Origin: Candidatus Yanofskyibacteriota bacterium
GTDB taxonomy: Bacteria; Patescibacteriota; Minisyncoccia; 2-02-FULL-40-12; GWA2-44-9
NCBI GenBank assembly: GCA_023245235.1
Contig: JAHFKT010000005.1
Span: 3,073 to 46,489, forward strand
Direction: 5' to 3'
DNA length: 43,417 bases
Below, one piece after another: positions 1 through 10,154 of the stretch (its first letter is position 1; each line of letters begins with the position of its first letter). The notes below the pieces were generated by a model. It was given only the letters and a program-made list of their open reading frames with translations, was not told where the DNA came from and made no database searches. A program made the position numbers and the translations under genes.

Positions 1-53
1 TGATCTCATGAAAAAGCGGGCCCAACGGTTGGGCCCGCTTTTTCATGAGATCA
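1..53. terminator. Bidirectional hairpin at the ftsZ 3' end
   Basis: Perfect 25-bp inverted repeat tgatctcatgaaaaagcgggcccaa / ttgggcccgctttttcatgagatca with a 3-nt loop; contains the ftsZ stop codon. Confidence 0.85.
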
Positions 54-1217
54 CTTATTCATTTTCCGTCTGATAAATGCCGGAATATCGAACTCAGACT
101 CATTTATTGAGTCGTCTACGAATTCCTTGACCTGCAGCTTCTGGCTCGGGCTTCCATTGGCGGAACCATTTGCGGAAGGTGCGCTCTTCTTCACGCTTTC
201 GAAAAGACTTGGAACATCGCCGCCGAAGACGCTGCCCGCGGGACGGGCCGGAGTCGGATGACCATTATTGAAACCTGTTGCGACGACTGTGATCTTGACC
301 TCGCCCTTCTTGAGCTTATCATCGATGACCGCACCGAATATGACTTTCGCATCAGGGTCGATATGTTCTGTAATGATCCGGGCGGCTTCATTGATCTCGG
401 CCATCGCCATATCGGGACCTCCGGATACGTTGAACAACACCCCTTTGGCGCCGTCGATCGAGACCTCCAGCAATGGCGAGTTGATTGCCATCTTCGCCGC
501 TTCAACGGCTCGGTCTTCACCGCTTGCCCGGCCAATGCCCATTAACGCCGAACCGGAATTGGACATGACCGCTTTCACGTCGGCAAAATCAAGATTGATG
601 ATACCGGGAATAGTGATGAGGTCGGAAATACCCTGCACACCCTGGCGCAATACATCGTCCACGATGGCGAACGAGTCAAGAAGGGGCGTCTTGCGGTCAA
701 TAATAGAAAGCAGCCGGTCGTTCGGGATAGTGATCAGCGAATCAACTCTTTCGCGGAGATTGCTCCATGAAACATCTGCTATCTTCAACCGCTGGGCGCC
801 TTCGAAACTGAACGGCTTTGTCACTACACCAAGCGTAAGTGCGCCCATCTCGCGGGCGATCTCGGCAATAACAGGAGCGGCGCCGGAAGCGGTACCGCCG
901 CCAAGACCTCCGGTAATAAAGACCATGTCGGCACCCTTCAATGCTGAGCCGATCTCTTCTTTGGTATCAATGGCCGCTTGTCTGCCGATCTCAGGATCCA
1001 TACCGGCGCCCAAACCGCGGGTAAGACTCTTGCCGATGTGAATCTTAACCGGCGCCACGGAACTATGGAGAGCCTGGGCATCAGTATTTATGGCGATAAA
1101 TTCAACACCGTGAATGCGGTTCTCGATCATCCGGGCAAGCGCATTACCGCCGCCGCCGCCGACGCCAATGACTTTGATACGGGCAAATGTTTCGAACTGG
1201 GGCTTGATTTGAGGCAT
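51..1217 (-). CDS. ftsZ: Cell division protein FtsZ
   Basis: [30 protein letters not shown] tubulin signature, C-terminal [10 protein letters not shown] peptide. Confidence 0.97.
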   Translation of the reverse strand: MPQIKPQFETFARIKVIGVGGGGGNALARMIENRIHGVEFIAINTDAQALHSSVAPVKIHIGKSLTRGLGAGMDPEIGRQAAIDTKEEIGSALKGADMVFITGGLGGGTASGAAPVIAEIAREMGALTLGVVTKPFSFEGAQRLKIADVSWSNLRERVDSLITIPNDRLLSIIDRKTPLLDSFAIVDDVLRQGVQGISDLITIPGIINLDFADVKAVMSNSGSALMGIGRASGEDRAVEAAKMAINSPLLEVSIDGAKGVLFNVSGGPDMAMAEINEAARIITEHIDPDAKVIFGAVIDDKLKKGEVKITVVATGFNNGHPTPARPAGSVFGGDVPSLFESVKKSAPSANGSANGSPSQKLQVKEFVDDSINESEFDIPAFIRRKMNK

Positions 1218-1337
1218 GAGAATCGAGTTAGGTTTAAATAAGTTACCTGCGTATTATCATAAATAAAATAGCGGCGCAAGGTATACGTCCGCTCCTGTGG
1301 ATAAAACTGTGTATAACCGGGCTCCGTCGCTAGGAAT

Positions 1338-2579
1338 CTAAGGCATGAAGTTCTTGAGCCAATCAACAACTTTGATGAATGGATTTTCGGAACTTCCCTG
1401 AAATACCCTCTTTGATTTAGTGTTCGGGGCTTCATGCTCTAATCCCCAGAGAACCAGGCCGGTGGCAACGGCAAAAGATGGATTGGCGGCAGCATCCACC
1501 ACCCCGTCAAGATTCAATGGCCGGGCGAGACGGACCGGCAGCCGTAAGGTATCTTTGATCAGTGCAAGGAGTCCCGGCAGATTCGCGCCCCCGCCCGACA
1601 CTACGATCCCGGCCGGCAACATTCCGTTCCGTGCAACTTTTTTCAATTCGGCCGATATCATATCAAGCAGCTCGGCGGCCCGGGCATCCACGACGCGTAT
1701 CAGTTGCTTCCGCGGAAGAACGAAGCTCTCCTCGCCCATGAGCGCGGAAAGGTCAAGGTTCTCTCTCCTCCGGAGATCGGATTCATTCGACGTAGCGGCG
1801 TGTTCGATCTTAATACGCTCCGCGACATCCATCGAAGTACGGAGTGCGACCGCAAGATCGTTCGTAATATGTTTAGAACCGATGGGTAATACGACGCTGT
1901 GCAACAGATCGGCTTCCTCGAATATCGTGAGGCTTGACGTTCCCCCGCCGAAATCGAGATTCATTACCCCGTATTCCCGCTGATTTTTATCGAGCACCGA
2001 CAATGAAGCGGCAAGCGGAGCGAAGACCAATCCGGCTACTTCAATGCCGTTCTCATTCACGCACTTGGCGATATTCCGAAGATAGGGCGAAAGTCCGTCA
2101 ATAATGAACACCTCCGCCTCAAGGCGGACGCCTTTCATCCCCAGCGGATTCTTAACATTCTCCGTACCATCGATGATGAAGTTCCGCGGAATAACATGAA
2201 CGATCTCGCGATTGGCAGGAAGACTTATCACCGAAGCGGCCTGGATGACCCGGTCGATATCGTTCTGAGAGATCTCGTTATCGGCCCTTGAAACCGCAAT
2301 GACACCCCGGGAAGCTTGGGTTTTGATATGAAGTCCGTTCACCGCAACGTAAGCCCGTTTCAGCTTTGTTCCGGCCATGGCCTCGGCCCGCTGGACCGCA
2401 GTGGCAACATTCTGGATAGTCTCTTCCATATCCACAACCATGCCCCGGCGCAGGCCGTGGGACGGTGCGGAGCCTACGCCTAAGACTTCGGGCCTGGGAT
2501 GGTCCCTGTCAAGCTTGGCGATAACAACTTTAATTTCGGAATTACCGATATCAATACCCGACAAGAGGTACGGTTTCAT
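1338..2579 (-). CDS. ftsA: Cell division protein FtsA
   Basis: GIDIGNSEIKVVIA, NLDFGGGTSSLTIFEE actin-fold motifs, C-terminal amphipathic tail; adjacent to ftsZ. Confidence 0.95.
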   Translation of the reverse strand: MKPYLLSGIDIGNSEIKVVIAKLDRDHPRPEVLGVGSAPSHGLRRGMVVDMEETIQNVATAVQRAEAMAGTKLKRAYVAVNGLHIKTQASRGVIAVSRADNEISQNDIDRVIQAASVISLPANREIVHVIPRNFIIDGTENVKNPLGMKGVRLEAEVFIIDGLSPYLRNIAKCVNENGIEVAGLVFAPLAASLSVLDKNQREYGVMNLDFGGGTSSLTIFEEADLLHSVVLPIGSKHITNDLAVALRTSMDVAERIKIEHAATSNESDLRRRENLDLSALMGEESFVLPRKQLIRVVDARAAELLDMISAELKKVARNGMLPAGIVVSGGGANLPGLLALIKDTLRLPVRLARPLNLDGVVDAAANPSFAVATGLVLWGLEHEAPNTKSKRVFQGSSENPFIKVVDWLKNFMP

Positions 2580-3022
2580 AGGTCTAATGATTGAATTATA
2601 TCTTCCTGGAGACCGATCATCTCATTTTCTGCAGCGGCCGAGCGCTCATGATCATAACCGAGCAGATGCAATAATCCATGAACGGCCAAACGGGCCAGTT
2701 CTTGGCTTATCGGTATTTTCAGCGCCTCGGCCTGTTGTCTTGCGACATCGAGACAGATGAAAATATCTCCTAACGGCATTATATCATACTTATTCAGAGT
2801 GCTATCCTCCAGCGGAAATGAAAGGACGTCGGTCGGCTTGTCTTTGTGCCGGTATTTATTGTTAAGCTCCCGGCTCTTCTCCGGACCGATCAATTGAAGC
2901 CCCAGCTCAACGTGTTTATCATTAAGTTTAAGAAAACGGATCGCCCGATCGAAGATCCTGGTAAAAAATTCTTCCGGCCAATCCCGGTCAGAAACATGAT
3001 TTTGGAATACCATATCCACCAT
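2576..3022 (-). CDS. ybeY: Endoribonuclease YbeY
   Basis: HGLLHLLGYDHE metal-binding motif; 4-nt overlap with ftsA. Confidence 0.93.
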   Translation of the reverse strand: MVDMVFQNHVSDRDWPEEFFTRIFDRAIRFLKLNDKHVELGLQLIGPEKSRELNNKYRHKDKPTDVLSFPLEDSTLNKYDIMPLGDIFICLDVARQQAEALKIPISQELARLAVHGLLHLLGYDHERSAAAENEMIGLQEDIIQSLDL

Positions 3023-3059
3023 ATGCCGAGATTATGCAGGAATTACTGATGAATTACAA

Positions 3060-3101
3060 ACCAAAAACCGCCATTCGGTCTGAAGCGGCGGTTTTTTGGT
3101 T
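3060..3101. terminator. Intrinsic terminator hairpin
   Basis: ccaaaaaccgcc ... ggcggttttttgg inverted repeat. Confidence 0.7.
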
Positions 3102-3599
3102 TTATTTCGGAAGTTCTTCTTTAACCATCGAGCTGACGCGCTGTCCATCGGCCGTACCTTTGACCTTGGCCATGACGGCTCCGATAACCTTGCCCATGTC
3201 TTTTGCGCTCATGGCGCCGGTCTCTTTGACGGCCTGCTGGACGAGGCGACGCAGCTCATCATCGGGCATCTGGGCCGGCATATATGCCATCAATATCTCG
3301 CTTTCTTTGCGCTCGCTTTCCGCAAGCTCGGGCCGATTCCCCTTCTCAAATTCGGTCGCGGCATCCTTACGGCGCTTTACTTCTGATGCGATGACCTCGA
3401 GCGTCTCTTCGTCGTTCAGCTGGCTCTGCTGGTCAAGCTGCGTCGGATCAGAGACCGTTTTTGAAAGTTTGGACCGCTTCTCAAGCTCTTTGTTCTTAAC
3501 AGAAGACATGACCATGCCGATGAGCATCCGCCGGGCGCTGTCCCCTGACTTCAACGACTGCTTCAGGTCTTCTTTCAGCTGATCTTTTATAGTGGGCAT
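3102..3599 (-). CDS. GatB/YqeY domain-containing protein
   Basis: YMPAQMPDDELRRLVQQAVKETGAMSAKDMGKVIGAVMAKVKGTADG typical of the YqeY family. Confidence 0.9.
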   Translation of the reverse strand: MPTIKDQLKEDLKQSLKSGDSARRMLIGMVMSSVKNKELEKRSKLSKTVSDPTQLDQQSQLNDEETLEVIASEVKRRKDAATEFEKGNRPELAESERKESEILMAYMPAQMPDDELRRLVQQAVKETGAMSAKDMGKVIGAVMAKVKGTADGQRVSSMVKEELPK

Positions 3600-3600
3600 G

Positions 3601-3867
3601 TTACAGGTCTATTTCTTGTTTCAATTTTCTTTTTTCTTCTTCGAATGTTTCGTCGTCGTATTTGCCGAGTTTCTCCAATCTCTTACGGAGTTCCGCCAAG
3701 TGCATGCCCATGATGGCCGCATTCTTCTCTTTGCGGTCTGTCATTTTTTTCTCCCGGAACTGAGATTTTTTCGCCTTAAGCAAAACGCCGCTTTGCTGGA
3801 CGAAGCGGTTGAACCGGCGCATCAGACTGCCGATGGATTCGTTGGGTTTTCGTTTGACTTCTACCAT
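3601..3867 (-). CDS. rpsU: 30S ribosomal protein bS21
   Basis: VEVKRKPNESIGSLMRRFNRFVQQSGVLLKAKK; preceded by an aaaggagg Shine-Dalgarno. Confidence 0.88.
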   Translation of the reverse strand: MVEVKRKPNESIGSLMRRFNRFVQQSGVLLKAKKSQFREKKMTDRKEKNAAIMGMHLAELRKRLEKLGKYDDETFEEEKRKLKQEIDL

Positions 3868-3923
3868 AGAGGGCCTCCTTTCATGCCGAGCATACCATTG
3901 ATGAACCGATTTTTCAAGTGAGG

Positions 3924-4268
3924 CTACTGGACTATCTTGGGACCGAGACGCTTGCCGCCGAGAAGATGAATATGAAAATGAGGCACGAGCTTTCCGCCAT
4001 GATCACCCTCGTTGATGATGAGGCGGTAGCCGTTGCCGTCGAGCCCGACCTGTTCGGCTACGATATTAACAACGAGCATGGCCCGGCCCAGAAGAGCCGC
4101 GTCATCTTTAAAGTCGTTGAGGTCCGTGAAATGTTTCTTGGGCAGAATGAGCAGATGTACGGGAGCTTGCGGATGAAGGTCTTTGATGACCAAAAATTCA
4201 TCGTTTTGCCATACGACATCGGCCTTCAGCTCTCCGTTAATTATCTTGCAAAATACGTCGCTGATCAT
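3924..4268 (-). CDS. HIT family protein
   Basis: ISDVFCKIINGEL; HFHIHLLGG histidine-triad motif. Confidence 0.93.
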   Translation of the reverse strand: MISDVFCKIINGELKADVVWQNDEFLVIKDLHPQAPVHLLILPKKHFTDLNDFKDDAALLGRAMLVVNIVAEQVGLDGNGYRLIINEGDHGGKLVPHFHIHLLGGKRLGPKIVQ

Positions 4269-5563
4269 TCGTGCCGTTCTTTAAGACGCTTTTTGACCTC
4301 GTCGACGATCTTATCAAGGAGGATCGTCTCCTGAACACCGGTATCCATCTCGCGCAGGATGATCGTGCCCTCAAGCGCTTCCCTCTGTCCGAAGATCAGC
4401 GCGAACCGCACGCCAAGGCGGTGAGCGATACGAAGCTGGGATTTGATGCTATCGCGGCCCAGTGAAGATTTAGCCTCTACTCCCGCCTTGCGGAAGCTTT
4501 CAAAGAGCGGCAGCGCCTTGCGCTTGGGAGCTTCGCCAAGCTGGACCAGGAAGACCTTCGGTTTGGGGCTCGCATCGGGAACATGGACATTTTTCTCCTT
4601 CATCACCATGATTATGCGTTCGATGCCCATAGCCCATCCTGCAGCCGGCATCTTGACCCCGCCAAGCTGTTCGATAAGCCGGTCGTATCTCCCGCCGGCC
4701 ACTAAGGTTGACTGGGCTGTGGCATTTTCATCAGGAACCAGTTCAAAAACCGTACGCGTATAGTAGTCGAGTCCCCGCACCAGGTACGGGTTCAGAATAT
4801 ACGGCACCTTGGCTTCATCGAGAAACTCAAGTACATGCTTGAAGTGCAATCGGCATTGTTCATCGAGAAAATCCATCATCTGGGGGGCTTCTTTGGCCAG
4901 CTCCTTGCATCCTTCCTCTTTGCAATCCAAGATCCTGAGCACATTTTCCTTTAAACGCACCTTGCATGTAGCACAAAGCTTCTTTGATCGGTTCTTAAAA
5001 TAATCCCTTAGGGCCTTGATATATGCGGGCCGGCAGTTCTGGTCTCCGATACTGTTGATCTGTACGCTGTAGCCGTCCAATCCGAGAGACTCGAGTAATT
5101 TATAAGCCAGGAAGATCAGCTCGGCATCAACCGCCTCGGACCCGTCACCGATCGTTTCGACGCCCAATTGATAGAACTGACGGAACCGCCCGTGCTGTGG
5201 TTCGTCGTGGCGGAACATGGGGTCAATATAATACAGCTTGACCGGGTGGGGCCGGACATTCATGCCATTCTCAAGATACGCCCGCACGGTCGGTGCCGTG
5301 CCCTCGGGTCGCAACGCCAAAATATCGCCGCCCTTGGTCTTGAGGGTATATATCTCTTTGGCGACGATATCGGATGTTTCTCCGACGGACCGGGTGAACA
5401 GTTCGACCGATTCCAATATCGGCGTTGAGAATCGTTCAAAGCCGTAATACTCAAGAAGTGTTTCGGCTTTCTTTTGAACGTACCGCCAGTATTTCTGGTC
5501 CTCGGGCAGAATATCGTGCATGCCCTTGGCCGACTGGATCTGTTTTGGTTTTATTTTGGACAT
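4265..5563 (-). CDS. hisS: Histidyl-tRNA synthetase
   Basis: class II motifs: GMHDILPEDQ, LRPEGTAPTVRAYLEN, RHDEPQHGRFRQFYQLGVE, GGRYDRL. Confidence 0.96.
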   Translation of the reverse strand: MSKIKPKQIQSAKGMHDILPEDQKYWRYVQKKAETLLEYYGFERFSTPILESVELFTRSVGETSDIVAKEIYTLKTKGGDILALRPEGTAPTVRAYLENGMNVRPHPVKLYYIDPMFRHDEPQHGRFRQFYQLGVETIGDGSEAVDAELIFLAYKLLESLGLDGYSVQINSIGDQNCRPAYIKALRDYFKNRSKKLCATCKVRLKENVLRILDCKEEGCKELAKEAPQMMDFLDEQCRLHFKHVLEFLDEAKVPYILNPYLVRGLDYYTRTVFELVPDENATAQSTLVAGGRYDRLIEQLGGVKMPAAGWAMGIERIIMVMKEKNVHVPDASPKPKVFLVQLGEAPKRKALPLFESFRKAGVEAKSSLGRDSIKSQLRIAHRLGVRFALIFGQREALEGTIILREMDTGVQETILLDKIVDEVKKRLKERHE

Positions 5564-5567
5564 GTTG

Positions 5568-6158
5568 TTATATTGAATACCCTACGTGAGGGATTTTTGC
5601 AACCCGTGAGAGCGGCCACAGCCGGATAAATGCGCGGCCGGTGATGAGTGAACGGTTCACGGCACCCCAGCGGCGTGAGTCGGAACTGCGGAGCCGGTTA
5701 TCGCCCAATACAAAATATTCCGTGTCGCCTAATTTCAGCCGCGTATCGCCGAGAGTTTCCTGGCCCGGGTCCAGATAGGGCTCATCCAGAACAAGTCCCT
5801 CCGGATTTTTTTGGTTATAGATAATGACCTTATTATTTTTGATCTCCACGGTCTCCCCCGGCAGGCCGATGACCCGCTTGATAAAAAATTGTGACTGGTC
5901 GAGAGGATAACGGAATATGACCACATCGCCCCGATTCGGGCTCGAGAGCTCATAAGAAAGCTCGTCGACGAAGATATAGTCCCCGTCTTCAAAATTGGAT
6001 TCCATCGAAGCGCCTTTCACGAAAAACGGCTGTACAAGATAGTAGCGGATCGGCAGGATGATAGCCAATGAGATCGCTACAACCTTTATGGTTTCCCATA
6101 TAAAAGCGAGTATCTCGTTACGCAAAGTACCCTGATTTTGAGGAGTTTCTTCAGTCAT
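5568..6158 (-). CDS. lepB: Signal peptidase I
   Basis: VKGASMESNFEDGDYIFVDELSY catalytic Ser box, RGDVVIFRYP, FIKRVIGLPGETVEI, GDNRLRSSDSRRWG. Confidence 0.95.
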   Translation of the reverse strand: MTEETPQNQGTLRNEILAFIWETIKVVAISLAIILPIRYYLVQPFFVKGASMESNFEDGDYIFVDELSYELSSPNRGDVVIFRYPLDQSQFFIKRVIGLPGETVEIKNNKVIIYNQKNPEGLVLDEPYLDPGQETLGDTRLKLGDTEYFVLGDNRLRSSDSRRWGAVNRSLITGRAFIRLWPLSRVAKIPHVGYSI

Positions 6159-6193
6159 CTGCTTATTTTATCAGATTTTTCAGATTGGTTCAA
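6159..6193 (-). promoter_or_regulatory. Predicted lepB promoter (leaderless geometry)
   Basis: Minus strand TTGAAC (6188-6193), 17-bp spacer, TAAAAT (6165-6170), 6 nt to ATG. Confidence 0.6.
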
Positions 6194-6204
6194 CCGTCGA
6201 AAAA

Positions 6205-6239
6205 TTGCAAAATATCAGGCAAATCAGTATACTGAAGCC
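6205..6239 (+). promoter_or_regulatory. Predicted pth promoter (leaderless geometry)
   Basis: TTGCAA (6205-6210), 17-bp spacer, TATACT (6228-6233), 6 nt to ATG at 6240. Confidence 0.6.
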
Positions 6240-6806
6240 ATGAAATTGATCGTCGGCATCGGCAACCCGGATCCGCAGTACCAGAACACCCGCCATAATA
6301 TCGGGTTCATGTTCGTGGACCATCTGGCCGGAAAGCTCGGCGCAAATGATTTTGAGTCCGACAAAAAGCTCAACGCCCTGGTCAGCAAGTCCAAAATAGA
6401 AAAAACCCCGGTCGTTCTGGCGAAACCGCTGTCCTACGTGAACAAAAGCGGCGAGGTCGTCTCAAAACTGGCGAAGATGTACAAAGTGAAGCCGCATGAC
6501 ATCATCGTCATTCAGGACGACCTCGATATCGAGTTCGGCTCGTTCAAAAACTCGTTTGATAAGAATTCCGGCGGCCATAAGGGCATCGATTCCATTATCA
6601 AGGCCCTGAAGACCAAAAAGTTCCAGCGTATCCGCATCGGCACTGCCGTGCGGGCCCTGCAAAAGGCCCGCCAGGAATCAGACAAAAAGAGGGATGCATT
6701 CGTTATGGACTTCGTACTCTCGAAATTCTCGAAAAAGGACGAGGAAACGATCAAGAGCCTGTTCAAGAATATCTACGAGCGGCTTCTTCTGGTCATCCGC
6801 CAGTAA
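6240..6806 (+). CDS. pth: Peptidyl-tRNA hydrolase
   Basis: MKLIVGIGNPDPQYQNTRHNIGFMFVDHLA; ORF opens at 6138 but homology and promoter place the start at 6240. Confidence 0.95.
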   Translation: MKLIVGIGNPDPQYQNTRHNIGFMFVDHLAGKLGANDFESDKKLNALVSKSKIEKTPVVLAKPLSYVNKSGEVVSKLAKMYKVKPHDIIVIQDDLDIEFGSFKNSFDKNSGGHKGIDSIIKALKTKKFQRIRIGTAVRALQKARQESDKKRDAFVMDFVLSKFSKKDEETIKSLFKNIYERLLLVIRQ

Positions 6807-6812
6807 CTAGCA

Positions 6813-6846
6813 ATCAAAAAACGGCCGCTTGCGGCCGTTTTTTGAT
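6813..6846. terminator. Bidirectional terminator between pth and the convergent gene
   Basis: atcaaaaaacggccgc tt gcggccgttttttgat inverted repeat. Confidence 0.85.
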
Positions 6847-6855
6847 CCGGGAGAA

Positions 6856-7539
6856 CTAATCCCCGATGCGCTTTCTGAGATTGCCCAGCATCTCGTCAGC
6901 GTGTTTTGCTCCGCCGATACCGAACGCAAGCCCGAGGGCCAATGCGCCGGCGGCGATCAAACCGGTAATAACGATCTTGATGATATCGCCCGCTACCTGG
7001 AGCCGGTCCAGGGCGATCAGCAAACTGAATACGACAACCGCCCACTTGGTCATAGTGCCTAAGAAATTAGCCGAAACCAATCCGGCCGCCTTTACCGAGG
7101 CACGTACGAGCCCTTCCATGAACTTGGCAACTAAAATTCCGACCAACAGAATGATCGCTGCCATAATGACGTTCGGGAGATACAGGACTACCGTCTTCAA
7201 AAAGTCGGTAACCTGGTCTAATCCCAGAATATTCGTTGCCGCCATCAAAAATACGACGACAAAGAACCATTTCACCAGTTCATAAAAGAACATGGGGGTA
7301 TCGAGCTTGAATCCGCTCTTCTCCCACGCGTTGCGAAACCCGACCCTGCTCAGAGCAGAATCGATGTGTAATAGTTTCACGACCTGGTAGGCCAGCTTGC
7401 CCAATAGGACAGCGATGAGCCAACCGACGAGAAATACAACAAGTGCCGCGATAAAACGTGGTACAAAGCCGGCAACCCCGGTCCACAGGGTTAGTAATGA
7501 CTGACTTACAACATCTGATGCTTGTACTACTGCTATCAT
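6856..7539 (-). CDS. Mechanosensitive-channel-like membrane protein (conserved TM-helix repeat type)
   Basis: Multiple TM segments, Gly/Ala-rich AAGALALGLAFGIGGAKHADEMLGNLRKRIGD; ATG at 7539 preceded by AAGGAGGTG. Confidence 0.65.
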   Translation of the reverse strand: MIAVVQASDVVSQSLLTLWTGVAGFVPRFIAALVVFLVGWLIAVLLGKLAYQVVKLLHIDSALSRVGFRNAWEKSGFKLDTPMFFYELVKWFFVVVFLMAATNILGLDQVTDFLKTVVLYLPNVIMAAIILLVGILVAKFMEGLVRASVKAAGLVSANFLGTMTKWAVVVFSLLIALDRLQVAGDIIKIVITGLIAAGALALGLAFGIGGAKHADEMLGNLRKRIGD

Positions 7540-7635
7540 ATGCACACCTCCCTTCTTTACCTTCCTCCTTATCAACCTCTTTGCTTAAATTCTAGCATTT
7601 TGGCAGGAAAGCGGCAGGACTGATGTTGATAACAA

Positions 7636-7661
7636 AAAGCCCGCTTATGCGGGCTTTTGAC
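7636..7661. terminator. Intrinsic terminator hairpin
   Basis: aaaaagcccgc ttat gcgggctttt. Confidence 0.75.
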
Positions 7662-8064
7662 CTGGAATTCCTTCCAGTTCAAGCAATATGACGAAATCGT
7701 TCTCCCGGACCAGGACATTCCCGCCTTCGGTGACGGTATTGTAGTAAGACCGGGACAGTATCGGCATGATCTCGGCCTGATGCTGGGGCCCCACACAGCC
7801 TTTCAGCTGGTTTCGGGTAAGGTCTCTCAGTCTTAGAACATGGACCCGACGTATCTCGGCCTGGAACGAGATGACCTTGCGCGAGTAATTCCGACAGACA
7901 AGCAGAACCTTGGGCTTATCACCCCAGCCGGAGAACATATGTTCGTAAGGGCTGAGGGGGCTTTCCTGCGGGGCAACGATAATTGAGAACCTGCCGGCAG
8001 TATGGGCAAGGTCCCTCAATCGCTCGATGAACTCATCGGAACGCTGTATGCGGGCATTCATCAT
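7645..8064 (-). CDS. Hypothetical protein
   Basis: Uninterrupted 139-aa ORF bounded by terminators; no family recognised. Confidence 0.55.
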   Translation of the reverse strand: MMNARIQRSDEFIERLRDLAHTAGRFSIIVAPQESPLSPYEHMFSGWGDKPKVLLVCRNYSRKVISFQAEIRRVHVLRLRDLTRNQLKGCVGPQHQAEIMPILSRSYYNTVTEGGNVLVRENDFVILLELEGIPGQKPA

Positions 8065-8099
8065 AGAAAAGAGCGCGTTAGTTTTATCATGGACCGGCT

Positions 8100-8137
8100 G
8101 AAAAGTAAAACCGCTCCTTCGAGCGGTTTTACTTTTC
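8100..8137. terminator. Terminator hairpin downstream of the pyrophosphatase gene
   Basis: gaaaagtaaaaccgctc cttc gagcggttttacttttc perfect inverted repeat. Confidence 0.85.
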
Positions 8138-8141
8138 TATC

Positions 8142-10118
8142 CTACAGGAACCGGGCGATCAGAAGCGCAACGATATTGGCAACCTTGATCATCGGATTGA
8201 TGGCCGGACCGGCAGTATCCTTGTACGGGTCCCCGACAGTATCCCCCGTGACCGCGGCTTTGTGGGCAAATGACCCCTTGCCTCCGTAACTTCCGTCTTC
8301 GATATACTTCTTGGCATTATCCCAGGCGGCGCCGCCGGATGTCATCGAGATTGCTACGAAGATACCGGTAACAATGGTGCCGACAAGGAGACCCCCGAGG
8401 GCTTCGGGGCCGAGCACAAACCCGACGAGAACCGGAATAACGATCGGGATAAGGGCCGGCAGTATCATCTCGCGCAGAGCCGCCCGCGTCACAATATCAA
8501 CCGCAGCGGAATAATCAGGCTTGGCTGTGCCCTCCATAATGCCTTTGATCTCCCGGAACTGCCGGCGGACCTCGTCAACAATGGCGGAACCTGCTTTTCC
8601 GACGGCCTGCATCGCCAGCGAAGCGAACAGATAGGTCATGATGCCGCCCACGAACAATCCCACCAGCACATGAATATCCGACAGCTCAAATACCACATGC
8701 TTGCCGTATTCGGCGAGTTCCTGAGTATACGCGGAAAAAAGCACCATAGCCGCAAGGCCGGCCGATGCGATGGCATAGCCCTTTGTGACGGCCTTGGTCG
8801 TATTACCGACCGCATCAAGCGGATCGGTCACTTCCCGGACCTCCTTGGGCAGATTCGCCATCTCGGCGATACCTCCGGCATTGTCGGTGATAGGGCCGAA
8901 CGAATCGATGGCAACGATAATACCGGTCAGCGACAGCATGCTCATGGTTGACAAAGCAATACCGTACAGACCCGCCAGCATGTATGCCGCGTACATTCCG
9001 GCGGCGATAGAAACGACCGGCAATGCGGTCGATTGCATTGAAACGGCGAGACCGGTGATGATATTGGTGCCATGGCCGGTCGTTGAAGCCTGGGCAATGT
9101 CTTTGACGGGCTTAAAGCTCTTTGAAGTATAGTAGTCCGTGATGACGACCATGAGTGCGGTCACGGCTATACCGGTAAATAAGGACCAGAATACCTCTGA
9201 CGCTGACAAACTGTAGATGGGAACATTCTGGGACAGCCAGTAGAACAAGCCGACCAAAATGACCCCGGTCGCCACCAGGCCCTTGTACAGCGCCGCCATA
9301 ATGCCCCTGGTCAGGCGTACGAACAGTGAGCCGATGATAGAAGCATAGATGGCCAAGGAGCCGATCATAAGCGGGAATGTGACCACGGCCTGATTGCCCC
9401 CGAACAAAAGACTCCCCAGCAGCATGACCGAGAGGGCCGACACGACATATGTTTCAAAAAGGTCGGCCGCCATACCGGCACAGTCCCCTACGTTATCGCC
9501 GACATTATCGGCAATGACCGCCGGATTGCGCGGGTCGTCCTCGGGAATACCGGCTTCAACTTTGCCGACAAGATCGGCGCCGACATCCGCGCCCTTCGTG
9601 AAAATACCGCCGCCAAGCCGGGCAAACACGGAAATCAGAGAAGCGCCGAAACCGAGACCCACAAGTGCCTTGACGTCACCCGACCACCAATAAAAAAGCG
9701 TCAGCGACAGAAGGGCGAGGCCGACAACAAAGAAACCCGTCACCGCGCCGCCCTTGAAAGCCATCGAGAACGCCCGTCTCAATCCATGTTTGGCCTCTTG
9801 GGCGACCCGGGCATTTGCACGGACCGCGACCATCATGCCGATGTAGCCGGCCAGCCCCGAAGCAACGGCGCCGACGACAAAACCGACCGCAACCGGAAAA
9901 CCGAGTACCTTCCACATTACGATGGCAACGGGAACGCCGACCCAGAGAACCGTCTTGTTCTGGCGTCCGAGGTACGCAGAAGCTCCCTCCTGGATGGCCT
10001 TCTGTATGGCCTGCATCTTCTCATCGCCTGGCGACTTTTTCAGAACGAGCCATATCAAAACAGCGCCATACGCGATGGACGCAAGCGCCGCAACCAGTGC
10101 GAGTAGTAATGTATTCAT
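8142..10118 (-). CDS. hppA: Membrane-bound ion-translocating pyrophosphatase
   Basis: [49 protein letters not shown] and [21 protein letters not shown]; start MNTLLLALV placed at 10118. Confidence 0.96.
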   Translation of the reverse strand: MNTLLLALVAALASIAYGAVLIWLVLKKSPGDEKMQAIQKAIQEGASAYLGRQNKTVLWVGVPVAIVMWKVLGFPVAVGFVVGAVASGLAGYIGMMVAVRANARVAQEAKHGLRRAFSMAFKGGAVTGFFVVGLALLSLTLFYWWSGDVKALVGLGFGASLISVFARLGGGIFTKGADVGADLVGKVEAGIPEDDPRNPAVIADNVGDNVGDCAGMAADLFETYVVSALSVMLLGSLLFGGNQAVVTFPLMIGSLAIYASIIGSLFVRLTRGIMAALYKGLVATGVILVGLFYWLSQNVPIYSLSASEVFWSLFTGIAVTALMVVITDYYTSKSFKPVKDIAQASTTGHGTNIITGLAVSMQSTALPVVSIAAGMYAAYMLAGLYGIALSTMSMLSLTGIIVAIDSFGPITDNAGGIAEMANLPKEVREVTDPLDAVGNTTKAVTKGYAIASAGLAAMVLFSAYTQELAEYGKHVVFELSDIHVLVGLFVGGIMTYLFASLAMQAVGKAGSAIVDEVRRQFREIKGIMEGTAKPDYSAAVDIVTRAALREMILPALIPIVIPVLVGFVLGPEALGGLLVGTIVTGIFVAISMTSGGAAWDNAKKYIEDGSYGGKGSFAHKAAVTGDTVGDPYKDTAGPAINPMIKVANIVALLIARFL

Positions 10119-10154
10119 GAGAACTAGGATACAAGATTCGGCGCCCAATTTCAA
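10119..10154 (-). promoter_or_regulatory. Predicted hppA promoter (leaderless geometry)
   Basis: Minus strand TTGAAA (10149-10154), 17-bp spacer, TATCCT (10126-10131), 7 nt to ATG. Confidence 0.55.

Noticed and set aside
268-1041. 257-aa plus-strand ORF antisense to ftsZ
   Set aside because: Lies fully inside ftsZ on the opposite strand; Ser/Arg-rich composition typical of antisense frames in GC-rich genes
1420-1983. 187-aa plus-strand ORF antisense to ftsA
   Set aside because: Antisense shadow of a well-supported gene
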